Assembly: GCA_037447605.1 (NCBI GenBank)
Contig: CM074807.1
Coordinates: 3,533,221-3,588,421 of the forward strand
DNA length: 55,201 bases
Source of the DNA: Zygnema circumcarinatum
Taxonomy: Eukaryota > Streptophyta > Zygnematophyceae > Zygnematales > Zygnemataceae
Reading direction: 5' to 3'
A model generated the notes under the pieces. It saw nothing but the letters and a program-made list of their open reading frames with translations, searched no databases and was not told the origin of the DNA. Below are positions 34,263 to 46,655 of this stretch, in pieces; within the stretch, counting starts at the first letter, position 1; every line of letters begins with the position of its first letter. The translations under genes were made by a program, and so were the position numbers.

Positions 34263-37200
34263 ATGGCCTGTTTGAGTAAGAGTCTCTCGGGGAGGTACAG
34301 AATGGCGAGCGCGGACGTGTGTACTGGAGGGCCGTTGGTACTTTGGAGTGCGGAAGACGGGTCGAGAGGGTCGGGAAGTGAAGGGAAAGCGCCCTTCATG
34401 AAGCTAGGAGTGGGAGAGCACGTTGAGGTAGGGTGGAAGGAGAGGTGTGATCCATGTTGGGGGAATAGGAGGTGCAGGAGGAGTAGGAATGTGCAATCTG
34501 AGAGAGGAGCGAGCAGATGAGGGAGGGTGGTGGAGAGTAGTAAGGTAGGGCGACGAGGGTCGTGATTGCTTGGATTATGAGATAGGAGCTGATTTAAAAG
34601 TGAAAATGCTTTTGCTGCTTCTTTGAACCGTGCATGCGTGCTCTTAATGTTTGCATTGAGATGCTGATACGAGACATCGTAGCTGGGGTCAGTTAAATTT
34701 TGATGCAACGAGACCGAGAATGTAGCATTGGATTTGAATTAGTTAACAAAAATGCAGCTCATCAATAGTAGCTGAAGTGATAGGAAAAAAATCAGCGAGA
34801 GAGAGTTGCTGCTCGGCCTGTAGCAGCTCCTTTGGTGGTTCAGCATTTCTCACTTGTTACAGAGAGCCAAGACGCGTCATCCTTAATTTTGAATGACTAG
34901 ACTCTTCTCTGAGCTGACATTTCTCGTTAAGTGAAACAGCAGGTGTAACAAGCATGTTCACATTTCCTATCCTCCTTTCTCCTCTCGCCATCCCTCTGTA
35001 TCTTTCTGCATTTGCCATGTCTCAGTTCGTTGTGTCAACGTAGTCTGCAAGTTGAAGAACTCTTGGAAGAGATGGAGCTGCACTTGTAGAAGTAAACTTG
35101 AGAGGGGTGAAAAGAGGTTGAAGAAGAAGTGACAATTCGCGAGAGGCAAGGAGCGCAAAAAGGGGCTTAAATAAAAAAGTTCAAATATTCGTTTAAAATT
35201 CGACGGGAAAATTGATCTCTCTTATAAAAGGACATGGTTTTGCTTGTTTTGCCATTTTCTTCATGAGCAGTATGTGAATAGATACAGGAGAGAAACTGGA
35301 CCATCCGTATGAACATCTGTTATTGAGAAGCTTTAATGTTCAGAAGGTTTTTTAGGGATCCTTCTGAGAGGAGGCCCATCCTCAGTTTGCAAGGCCACTT
35401 AGATCCTCGGAGGAAAGAAGGTTTTTCTCCTTAGGTGAAGCCTCAAGTCAGCGAAATGAAATTCCGTACACTTCAAGTGAGCATATGCTGTGAACTTAAG
35501 AGCTCAAGAGTATGAAGTTTCACGGCTTAGTGCGGTATTGTTCTGATATGTCGGTGTAACCATTCTTCCCTGCCTGCAGGTACGGCAGAAGGAGCATGGC
35601 TTGCGTGGTTCGTGGCATCCAGGAATAGTAATCAAAGTAGCTCCTGGGAAACGATGGGTTCGATACTTCGAACTCATCAAGGATGAAAACAGACCGTGGG
35701 AAAAGTTGGAAGAGTCTGTATCAGTGAGCAGAGCAGTAGATGGAATTAAGAGGAGCGTATCCAAATCGACCTGTAAGGGGCTGAAGAAAACTCGTAATTC
35801 CAATTCCCGGCCATTTATGCGGCCTATTCCGCCTCTACTCCCTCATCCTCCCAAATTAGAGTGGAAGATAGGCACTTGTGTCGAGATGTTTTGGCAAGAT
35901 TGCTGGTGGGAGGGAGTGCTGGTGCAGGACATTGCTGAGGTAGGACTTGCTGGCAGGGTATCTGTTCTCTTCCCGGATGAAGGTAGTGAGGACGCTGTTG
36001 ATGTCCATACTCTCAGGTTGGCCCAGGATTGGGATGAAGAAACAGGAAGTTGGTGCCAATCTGAACCTAAAGAATTGGTCAGCGCAGAACCCAAACCTCA
36101 GAAGTGTGTTCTGCAGAAGTGCAAAACGTTAGGTGGGAAGGTTGGGGCGGAGGATAAGGTAGAGGTAGGAAAATGCGGGGTGGGAGAAGGAGTCAAGAGG
36201 GGCACAAAAGCAGCTGGGGTCAAGAAACTTAAGGGAGGTTGTAATGTAGCAGGGAAGCTTAGTGAAGCTTGTATGCAGTTTATTCGAGATGGCTCTTTCT
36301 CTTCCGAGGAAGGACAGAAGATAATAGCAAAGGAGAAGAGTATTGGCCGAGCACTTTTTCCTGAGAACTCTGTTCCTGCTGGGGTTATTTGTGGTGTGGC
36401 ATCAGATGCGGAATTCCTACGAAATGATCCAATTGAACGCCAACCTTATAGTTCAAGTTGTGGACCTAGAGTCGAGCTCGCTGATAGCAGAATCAACCCT
36501 TCTGCAAGGGTTTTGGGTGATGAAGAGACTCTTTTGTGTGTAGAAAGGGTAGTATTGTCTGATGTCCAGAAACAGAACATAGAGCCTATCCCAATAAGGA
36601 ATGACTGTGCTCATGTCTGCCAGACTCCGCAACTCTCAGATGACGGCGGTAAAAGTGGGGCATTCACAAGGCTATTACGTAAAGAAATTTTCGAACCAGC
36701 AGGAGTCTTTTGTGATTCTTTAGTGGAGCCGAGAGACTTTGGAGGACGCAATGCGGATAATGCCACTGTTGTGGAAGACATTGGAGTGCGATCATTTTCT
36801 GATAACCAAACGTGCAGAGACATGCAGGTATTGACCAGAGTTAGAGGTAGCATGGCAGAAGTCCAGGAACAGCACAGAATGGAGACAACGGGACAAGCTA
36901 ATAGACACTATGCCATGGGAAATTCTCTCAGACAAGGCATTGCTGGAGGATCGTATCCCAATATGGGTCATTATAGTCCCTCCAACGAGTTAGTGGGTCC
37001 TTCACAAATGGCAGCAATTGAGTCAGCAGGTGTGTTTATGGAAGTGAGGACCCCAGAACAGCCAGTATTGAACTCCTGCACAACAACAGTTCGAGAGGTC
37101 AAGTCAGGATGGCTTAGTCAGACGATGGAGAAATCTGCAACCCAATCTCGCATGTCAGTGCATATGGGCGAAGTGAGTAACGGGTCTAAAGCTGCAGGAG

Positions 37201-40200
37201 GGAGTGGAGAGGAGAATCTGCAGAGTACGAAAGACGCATGCACAGATAGAGGTGCAAAGTCTGACTTTGGAATAGGGCAGCTGTGCTTGGACGATGTTGT
37301 TCTCAACATGTTTGCAGAAACTCAAGCCACGAGTGAGAATCTTAGACCGACTTCCAACTTTCTTCAAGCTCAGCAAGAGAGTACAGCAGACTTTCCTTTA
37401 AATCAGCAAAATCTCGAAATTGGAAAGAGTCATTTAACAGCGGATGCAATCAGCAAGCAGCAACTGATACCGTCAAGGAAATTAGAGGGAGGGAGTGCTG
37501 TGAGTGTTGGAGATCAAGGGGCATCTGCTGCTCCATCCACCCCCCTTCCCCTGTTTAATGAGAGCAGACAAAGACCTCATCCTCTGAAAGATTGGGGGCA
37601 TCAAACCTTGTGTTTGGATATGAGAGATGGTGAGAGGATTGCCCACCAGACTCCGACAAACAGACCAAATAGCACGTTTGAAATCAAACAGGCGGAAGAG
37701 AGATGGCTTCATAATTCGACTGATGGTGAGGGATTAGCTGGAGAGAAAGGCGGGTGCAGAACAAGGGAAGATGAACACATTATAGATTTGGATGAGTTAG
37801 AGTCTTTGAATTCGGTCCCAAACGAAGACGAGCGATTGGCTTGTGAGGCTCATTCTGCTGAAGAAAACATCAAATCAGCCAACAGAGAAGTATCCAGAGA
37901 GAGCATTTCAGAAAGAGAGGTGTCTCAGACCTCTCTCAAAGTGAAGAAGCGGAAGGCAGTGGGAGAGGCCAACGACTCCAATGTGAGAAGGAGAGAAGGA
38001 GGGTGTGAAGGGCAAACCGAGAATACCTCTTCGGCTGAAAGGAGGCGAACCCATTTGACATCCATGTCTCCTGTTTCAGCAGGGAAAGCAAGCACTAGAA
38101 GGAGGAAAAACGAATACCGGCTAAATTCACCAAAAAGCATTGGGCAAACCCCCGGTAAAACATCTCAACATTTGCACGTGCGAGCGGCTGCAGGCAAGCA
38201 AGTCAATGCGGAGCAATTTCCTGCCTTGGGTGGCAGCTTAGGAAACATTGAAGTAGCAGGAGGGCTGTCGAATGGTGGAGTTGTTCGGAGGAGGACCATT
38301 CTATTGCGGCTCATAGAAGACGGAGTGCTGAAGGAGGGAGATGAGCTGCAGTATCGCCATCCTCATCACAGGCAAGTTTTGAAGGAGGGGGTCGCTACTG
38401 CGGAAGGAATTCTATGTCGTTGCTGTGAGAGAAACTTTGGGGTGTCAGAATTTGAGAAGCATGCGGGCTTGAATATTCGCAAACCCTCGGCAAACATCTT
38501 CTGCTTGGATGGACGAACCCTTTCGGAGTGTGCGGCAGGGTATGGGAGAGAGAGAAAGGGAAAGAAGCCGAGAGCAGGAGAGCAAGTGGCGGTGCAAGTA
38601 GGGGGAGGAGCAAATGGGTCGGTCAATGGGCAAGAAGACTACAGCGATGATCTTTGCCGCGTGTGTGGTGACTCGGGAGAGCTTATCTGCTGCGATGCAT
38701 GTCCCAAAACGTTCCATTTTCGGTGCATCGGAGTGGAGGTGAGTGATCAGTAATTGATAGTGGGAGCGGAGCACCGGAAATTCACTCTTGAAAGCAGTGA
38801 GAGGTGGTTTTTTGCACCTTGCACCTTGCACCTTGCACAGCTTTAGAATCAGCTGTGTTGGCCACCAAATGTAGGTCTACTTTTGCGTGATCTTTCAAGA
38901 AAGTAAGTAATATTGCGGTGCAATCTTTTGCTGCTACAGGAGGTGCCACCTGGCAATTGGTTTTGCCCAACTTGTCGCTGTGCTCTTTGTGGTGGGAGCG
39001 ATTTTGAGCCCTCTGGAAACGGTTTTGAGCCCTCCTTCTGCGGAAAAACTGTCATGATATGTGACCAGTGTGAGCGCGAATGTGAGTGAGCAGTATAGTC
39101 CTTGGTTGCACTTTCTCGACTTTGTTTCAATTATTAATAAAAAAATCTCTGTGCTATGGTTTTGTACACTTAACTCTGTGTACATATGGTCTCTCTCAGA
39201 AAGTTGATTTTTAAAAAGCTTTTGCTCCACTTTCTGCATGAGTTGGTATGTGTCACTGATATGTGAAGGAGATGTCTGTCTTGGGGACAGTTCATGTTGA
39301 TTGTCTGGAGATGGCAGGTATTGCAACGCTGACTGAAGTTCCTAAAGGCAGTTGGTTTTGCAGCCCTAAATGTACAAAGGTGGGTTCCTTTTTCTTGAAC
39401 CCCCCTTTCAAACGGGTGTAGGCAAGGCGATTAAATGTACATCTATCATGTTGAGTATTGCAACGCAACGACAAGAATAGGAAGATTTCATGCTCTTTAT
39501 AGCTGTGAGAACTTGGTTGAAGGTCCCTTTGTCCCCCTACCTCTCTTCTCATGTGTACGAAGTGGCTGAGGGTTGCAGATGCATGAATGTCTCCGAGGGA
39601 TGGTGGGAGAGATGTATCCCTTGGGAGAGGGCTACTCTTTGCAGATTTTGCGGTGCCCTGATAAGGACCGCGGTTCGAACCCCAAAGTGACAAAGGCAGC
39701 AGCAGCAGAGCAGGCAAAGAGACTAAAACTGGCACAGGCAGTAATGCAGGAATGTTTCAACCCCATGTATGACCAACGCACCCAAAAGGATCTCATTCCA
39801 ATGATCTTCAACAATTCAGGGTGAGTACACTGACATCCGAAGTTAAATTTCATTATGGTAGTGAGTACATTTTTAGTCAGACCATGAGCTGTGCGTCGTG
39901 GTGGATGGAATTTCAGGGAGTATTCCGGCTTCTATACAATACTGCTGGAGAAGGAGGGCTGCATCACTTGCGTTGCGAACGTGAGGTGCGACACTTTTGA
40001 CTTTCGTCCTCTCATGTTTGATTCAAACATGATAAACCCTTTTGATCATGCTCGGTTCAAGTAAGGGGGAAGCAAGAGGAGGCAAAGGTGGCCTGTTCTA
40101 CAATGTTATACATCGCTGCTTGAAAGTGAGAAGTGGAGCAAGTCAGAGTCTAGTGTGAAACTGCGAGAGAAGGGGGGGCGAGAGAGGGAGAGAGAGCTTG

Positions 40201-43200
40201 TGGGTGGTTAGCCTGTGACGTAGGAGGACGAAGAAGGAGCGGAGTAAGGAAGGGGGGGAAATTTGCACTAGTTTGTTCTTTTAAGCTGTTTGCTGGTTGG
40301 GGACTTCTTGTAGGATATTTGGGACACGTCTTGCAGAACTACCTCTGATTGCAACCCGATTTAAATTCCGAAGGCAGGGAATGTGTCGACGGTTGATGGC
40401 GGCGCTGGAAAAGGTGAAACCATGTACCAATTCTAGTTGGTGTACTGTAGTTGTAAAATTGCACCTTTCTCCATAAAATGTCGATTGTTTTGTTTGTTTG
40501 TTGTCCTTTCGAGAACAGTGAATGCTTGTCTGCTGTCCTCTTTTTTGACTTTGTGCTTTCATGCATGTATGGGTGCTGCAGATTCTTAGCCACTTAGGAG
40601 TGGCAGAACTTGTTCTGCCTGCTGTGAAAGAAGCAAGGGACACGTGGAGGAATGCGTTTGGATTTGAAGATATCTGCGAAGAAGAAAGGCGACGATTGGC
40701 TGATTTTCGGATTTTGCCCTTTCCCGGCACACAAACTCTGAAGAAGAAGCTTGCTGGTGGAGGTAAGAAATGGAGATCTCCTTCTGAAAAAGTGTAAACT
40801 GAAACCTTCATTCTAGCAAAGAAATATAAAAAATAAATGAATTAATAAATGAATTGTATTGCCATATAACCAGCTAGTGTACATTTTGCTTAATTCGTCG
40901 TAAACTTTTCCTGTGTCGTTCTTTTACCGACAGGTGTGGTCGCAAAAGAGAATTTGACATCGCTTAACATGGCTGGTGAATTGGAAGCGAACAAGTGCCA
41001 TAATCAAAGCAGCTTAGTTTCAAACTCTATCTCTTTGGTGACTTATGATACGCATAGTAAGCCTCACGGAAATGAGATTTGGGTCAACGGTTACAAGTGG
41101 AACGAGGGTATGTCAGGGGGAGGAGATGGTGATCTGTGTGATTTTGAAAAGCATAAGGCAAGCGACGATGAACTGATGGTGGAGGGGATGAAAGAGATGG
41201 GTTTCTTTGAGAATCATCGGTCCCATGGAGAGGAGCAGGACAAGGGAGAGAGGAGAATGGAGAGTGCAGGATGTAGAGATGGGGCAGTTCAAACGGAGAC
41301 GAGTATAGGGGGGAGTGTCAACACTATGGCTAAGGATCAGGTTATTATCAATGAAAAGGGCCGGTCTGAATATCCACATATCATTCTTGTTCCTGTGATG
41401 GAATCTTCCCAATTTGTATCAATTGGAGAGGTAGTTGTGGAATTATTGGATGAAAAGGAGCCGTCAGTGGGAAAAGATAGGCAGGCATTTGGAAACCGAG
41501 AGAGCGAGGAGAACAGTAGAAAGTTGAGGAAAAGACAAAAGAAGGCAGGTAAATTGATGGGCAAGGGCGCACACAGATCCAATCAGAAGTCGGCCGTTCC
41601 GTTGTTGAAAATTTACAAAGGAAAGAAGAGAAAACGTGCGAGAATGGCAAAAAAACAGATCACAGTGAACGACTGGTCAGTCAGCAAAACCTCTGAAGTG
41701 GTTAAGCGGAGAAGGTTGGCAGCAGTAGACAGCCCAAAGGTGACTGTAGGCAGCAGGAGAGGAGAGGTAAAGGGTCCTTGGTTGAGAGAAGGAAGAGAGG
41801 GAGAGGATGTTTGCAACAAGCTGAGCACTACATATGCACCTGTTACGGAGGTTTTGGCCTCTACAACTGTAAGAAGGGAGTGTGTTTATCAGAAGAAGCA
41901 AATGTTGGTGAGGATTGTGTATCCGAGACAATTTCCCACAGAGGAGTGCCAAAGGGAACAGTCTGCTAGGCAGAGTAGTAGGTTGGGTGGAGCAGACGGA
42001 GGTGAATCCAGTGGGAGAGGAGAGGGAGAGGTGGAAGGTGGTGGAGAAGATGACAGCGTCGTAGTGGGGTTAACGCGATCAAAACGAAAGGTGGGATTCA
42101 CAATCCTTATGCTGTACTGATCATATTGAAGCAGTAAGCTCATCCGGCAGGATGGATGGTTTGTCTTTATTTGGCTATGTCAGAAGTATGAGATGTCTCC
42201 AATTCTTTGTCAAAGCAAATCAGCATTACTCTTTGGATGCTCAACTCTACCTATTTCTCTATGAACTCGAGAGTAAAGTGGGTGGATTGATGTCTCTCTG
42301 ACATGAGCCCATTGAGAATGCAGGTGAAGCAGTCACAGTGGGTCGCTGATTCTCTGAGAAAGATGCGGAAGGTCTGCACTGTAAAGGAGAAATCTCTATC
42401 TGCTCTTTCTTTTCCCATGCTGCCCTCTTCAGAACACCTTAAAGAGAGTAATGCTAAAGTCAAGGAGACTGAAGGGCACCTAAAGATCTCAGAATGCCCT
42501 CCTGAAATTGTGGGAAGAAAGTTTGGAGTGGAGGGGAGTAGCATGGTTTCATTTTGTGCAGAGGAAGGAGAGAACATGGAGAGAGGGTTTGTACTGGGAA
42601 CGGGGCTCGGACGGGGTAGGGGAAGAGGGGGAAGGAGGGGCAGGGGACGAGGAAGAGGAAGGGGAATGGGGAGCGGGAGGGGGAGAGGAATAGGGATAGG
42701 GAGAGGGAGAGGGAGAGGGAGAGGCAGGGGTCGGGCCGGAAAGAGTGTAGTGGTAGGAGGTGGACCTGAAACAAGATACGAAGAGCCGAAGGAGGACGAA
42801 AAAAGTCACAATGACAGTGACCTTTTAATGAGTGTAGAGGAAACCAAGGAGGATTGTGGCAAACAGTTGGCGATTGTGCATGTGGTAGATAACGAAGATG
42901 ATGTGCCCATAGCTGATGCTTGCAGGCAACATATCGGTGAAGATAAATTGGGGTGTTCAATAGTAGAAGGCTGCAAAATGACTCACGTAGAGAACTGCGT
43001 TAAGTCGGATCTGTCATACGGGTTAACAGCTACCATTCCTTCAACAGAGATTGTTCTCTATGAGCAAGGAGCGAGAGAGGAAGTGGGAGAGGTGAAGGCA
43101 GAGGAGGTGCATGTTGCAGCAGGGAGAGACGGAAGTGCTGAAGGACATAGTGCTGACTTGACGGAAGCTGATGAAGATCAGCACATCAAAACAGGAGATG

Positions 43201-45671
43201 CAGAATGTGAGCTGTTTGCAGAGGAGGGAAGAGAGGAGAGGAACCACGAGGACATGCAGGAGGGAGAAGAAGATGTTCTGGGAAATGCGGTTGAGAATTT
43301 GCACGTTCCCGATCTGTTTGCCGTCAAAAACGAAACGCAATTTTACTTCGCTGCAGACATCGAGGCTACAAGGAGAGAGGACTGCACAGTAATCCAACGA
43401 GAGATTGTGGTTGAATCGGATTTATTGGCAGCATCAAAAACTAATGCTTTTTCAACGGATATCGTAGTCTATAAACAGATTGTGAGTGAGGAAAAGCGAG
43501 AGGAGGAAGGGAGAGAACTCTGTGTTGTGGGAGAGGTGGTGCATGAGGGAGCTGAAAGGCAAACTGTGGTCTCACATAACGTTGAAGGGGATCAGTTGGA
43601 AGGAAGTGTTGAACAATATCAGCCTGCAGAGGAAGGGGAAAATGAGAGCAATCAAGAGCATTTGAAGAATGGGGAACAAGGTGCACCTGGAAATCAAGTT
43701 TTGAGTCTTGAGACTCCAAACCCTCCTACCGTTGAAAAGAAGCGGAGGCGAAGGAGAAAGTTTAACTTCACAACGGAGGGGCGTGTGACACGACTGAGAG
43801 CCAAAAGGGAGTCTGAATTCTTGAGAGAGGGAGGAATAGAGGAGAGCATGTTGGCTCTTGTAACGGGAGAGAAGTTGCAGTCTAACTTTGCAGAAAGTTC
43901 TTTCTCAGGAAAGAGGAAGAGGTCGAAGTCAGGAAAAGGCTTGAGTTTGGAAGTTGCACAGGAGAAACATGATTCTAATGGCTTGAATGTGGTAGAGGAG
44001 CGAAGAGAGACGAGAAACGTGGAATTTGTGAAGTCAGACCTTGAAATGCAAATGTATGCAGACGATTCCTTGGGCGAAACGCTGATGTGGGATGACCGCA
44101 GGATGAGTTCAAGAAGATGGGTGTTAGGGCTTGCAGAAGAAGAGGAAAGGGAAGTGGTTAGGGTTGACTGTTGTGACAGAGAGGGAGAGGAGCTGCTGCA
44201 TAGGGAAGAGAATTGTGCCCGGACGGAGGGAGGGAGTGCTGTGGTGATGTGGAGGAGGAGAAAGGAGGCTGAAAGTCTGTTTCAAGCTGAGATGGGTTTT
44301 CAGTTTGAAGGTGAAGTTTGTGGAGAGCAATCGTTGGAAGGGCACATTGGGGAGAAGGTGGAGGTAATGTATTTAGAGGGATTCAAGCAAGCAAATGGAA
44401 CGGACTTAGTTGGTTTTGGGACTGAACGTGAGAGTAGCTGGAGAGGGAAGGAAGATGAAGATGTGGGAAAAGGGCCAACTGAAGTGCAAAATAGGGCTGA
44501 GTGTGAGTGTAATGAAGGCGGGAAAACTTTCTATATGGAGGAGAAGTTGGAAAGAGCGGTAGTCTCGGAAGAGATGGAACAGCAAATAGAAAGGGGGAAG
44601 GAAGCGGAGAGGTCACAGGATGTTGGGAAAATGGGAGAGGGTCAGGCCATTGGGAGCGGTGAGACGGGCAGAGATCGAGTGAGAGGAGACAACCATATTG
44701 ATGGTGATATGAATTGTATTGCTGTCGAAAACGACAGTATTAAGCCTTGTACTTATGATGAGAGTAAGGGCGATGCGGACGTGAAACAAGCCGAACAACC
44801 ACCGATTTCGGAGGAGTTAGAACAGGAACACCAAAAAGCAGTGGAAGAGAGAGAGGGAGATGTATTGAAGTCAAGAGACTTCGAAATGCAATTGGCTACT
44901 GTGGAGGCCAAACGGGAGGAGTGCGAGAGGGTGGGAGTAGGGATACAGCAAAACGAAAATATGGACAGCAACTCGTCAACCGCGAGACGTCGAGACGATA
45001 GCGTGCACTATGTGAGAAAGAAGTTTAAGAATAACAGTCGGGAGGTCTCTGATCGAGAAGATGAGAAGGCTCGTGAGAGGGGATATGTTGACCTGCCTAT
45101 GGACTGTATAGGACAAATTGAGCTCTCTAGACTGAGGCCAGAACGGGAGAGAGCAGGAGATGAAGCATGTGGAGAGACTGATGAAGCAAAGAAAGGGCAG
45201 GGTGAAGCAGCTGGTGGGTGCTGGGAGGGAGAGGTGGCTGGAGAGCAGGGAGTAGAGAGTGTTTTTGCTTGCAGGCAGGTCTTGACAGAAGGGGTTGATA
45301 CGTTATTGAGCATGAGAGAAGTGAATGTCTTCGGTAGTGAGTTAGAGGAACTTGAAACCTGCATGTGGGTGGGATCTGAGATGGTCAGCGCCCTGGAGGT
45401 AGAGGTGTGGGGGGGATTAGAGAACAAGGGCGGCAATGCTGAGAGAGAAGAAGGAATTGGAAAGCAGACAGCAGGAGAGGCGCTGGGAGGGGCTGGCGAC
45501 TCATTTGAATGGGGAGGAGAGGCTATGGCAAAGGAAGAGTTGGATGATCCGTACTCTTTTGCAGTGAAGGAAGAGGATGATCCGTATTCTTGGCAGGGAT
45601 TGAAAACAGGGAGCCATCCTCCGACTGTGAAGTTGATACGAAACGGAGTGATCGGTCAGCCGCTCTGCTGA
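34263..45671 (+). CDS. IDM1/ROS4-like Agenet-TDBD-PHD-GNAT chromatin protein with a giant C-terminal tail (10 exons)
   Basis: Predicted nuclear reader/histone acetyltransferase related to plant IDM1/ROS4. Exons: 34263-34427, 35580-38738, 38940-39081, 39291-39379, 39579-39820, 39917-39985, 40314-40413, 40582-40762, 40934-42090, 42324-45671; all phases close, giving 2,883 residues. Order: Agenet/Tudor-like pair (about 48-105, [16 protein letters not shown] joined across intron 1; and 148-210), a long Ser/Glu-rich linker, a TPL-binding-type TDBD (about 955-1040), PHD ([20 protein letters not shown]) plus a second Cys-rich module ending [10 protein letters not shown], then a GNAT domain (about 1186-1383) with [11 protein letters not shown] as acetyl-CoA motif A. 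After GNAT come about 1,500 charged residues, with basic stretches, an Arg-Gly tract at about 42596-42745, and a repeated DDPYS motif near the end. The tail is tied in by two matching splice phases (exons 9 and 10), but no domain is recognised there. An alternative start is ATG 34302. Confidence 0.82.
42596..42745 (+). repeat. GGGAGA-type repeat that codes an Arg-Gly tract
   Basis: Inside the last exon of the IDM1-like gene the purine simple repeat common in local introns is read in frame as [19 protein letters not shown]-type sequence. RG/GRP tracts bind nucleic acid and include AT-hook-like cores in other proteins; function here is inference. Confidence 0.85.
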
Positions 45672-46655
45672 AACAGCTCCTGCGTTTCACATGGTAAGTC
45701 TCGAACTTTTCCTCGAATTTGACTAACCAAAGGGGTGCACACGGTCGACCTGTACTTCAAAAATGTCACAGATAATCACTTCCGAATAAAAGCGCCCAAA
45801 AAACCCCTAGAAGCCCAAAAACATGCAACAAGATTGTTCTGTGTATGTGGGTACTGTTGGTTTTCAGATCAAAACTTGAGAAAAGCAATGTGGGGTTTTT
45901 TTCTTTCTTATGGCCCTGCTTTTGGATGGCGCTGCAGAGCACTTGCGGGGATCGGAAATTTTGATGCGCCAAGAGCGAAGGAAAGCGAGCATTGTACATA
46001 GTCTATTTGCTTTTGGGCTGCGGCTCGTTTGTCCCCTCATTGATCAATGCTCTTGGCCAGCCGCCCAACTTGATCATTCATCTTGCTCGAGAGCAATCAA
46101 TTGAAAGAAAGAAAAAAAAACTTAAAAATCCTAAAACCCAGAAACGTGTATGAGGTAACCTACAAAAAGTTGTTCACGGACAAATCTTTTGTGGAATGTG
46201 CTGTGCTTCCGGGACCAGCTGTCAAATCAAATAGGTCAACTCTCAAGATTGCATTCTCCAAGCATTACTCATTACATGTTTGCTTTACGGGGGCACAGCT
46301 TTTTCACGTCTGCAAAAGGCCAAAGAATGATTCAGAGTTGCACAGTACGGTGGAGAAAAGGACTCCAAAGAACAGTCGCAGTTTTAGAGTTAATAACCTG
46401 ACAAATGTGTGCCTGTTCAATGACCCGCTTTTTAAAATAAGCTAAATTTCATGTAGGTGGCCAATGACCACTAAAAAGAAAAGTCTCCTTTGACGACAGT
46501 AGGCACAACTTTGCATCAGTGCTTGGCCCCGTCAAACCACTGAACTTGGGAAGCGGAGGGTGCGCTGCTGTAGCCTACATTAGAATACAAGAATGTCTAC
46601 AGGAAGGTAAAGGAACTATACATCGATGGGAGGGATCATGCCGCGCTCCCATTGA
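45672..46655. other. Convergent intergenic region
   Basis: Between the stop codons of the IDM1-like gene (plus) and the F-box/kelch gene (minus). Moderately AT-rich, with no repeats of note; short open frames have no splice context or family resemblance. Presumably 3' UTRs of both genes. Confidence 0.65.

Noticed and set aside
34157-34708. 183-codon minus-strand frame opposite the first IDM1-like exon
   Set aside because: No domain or splice context, whereas the plus-strand exon completes the Agenet domain across the intron.
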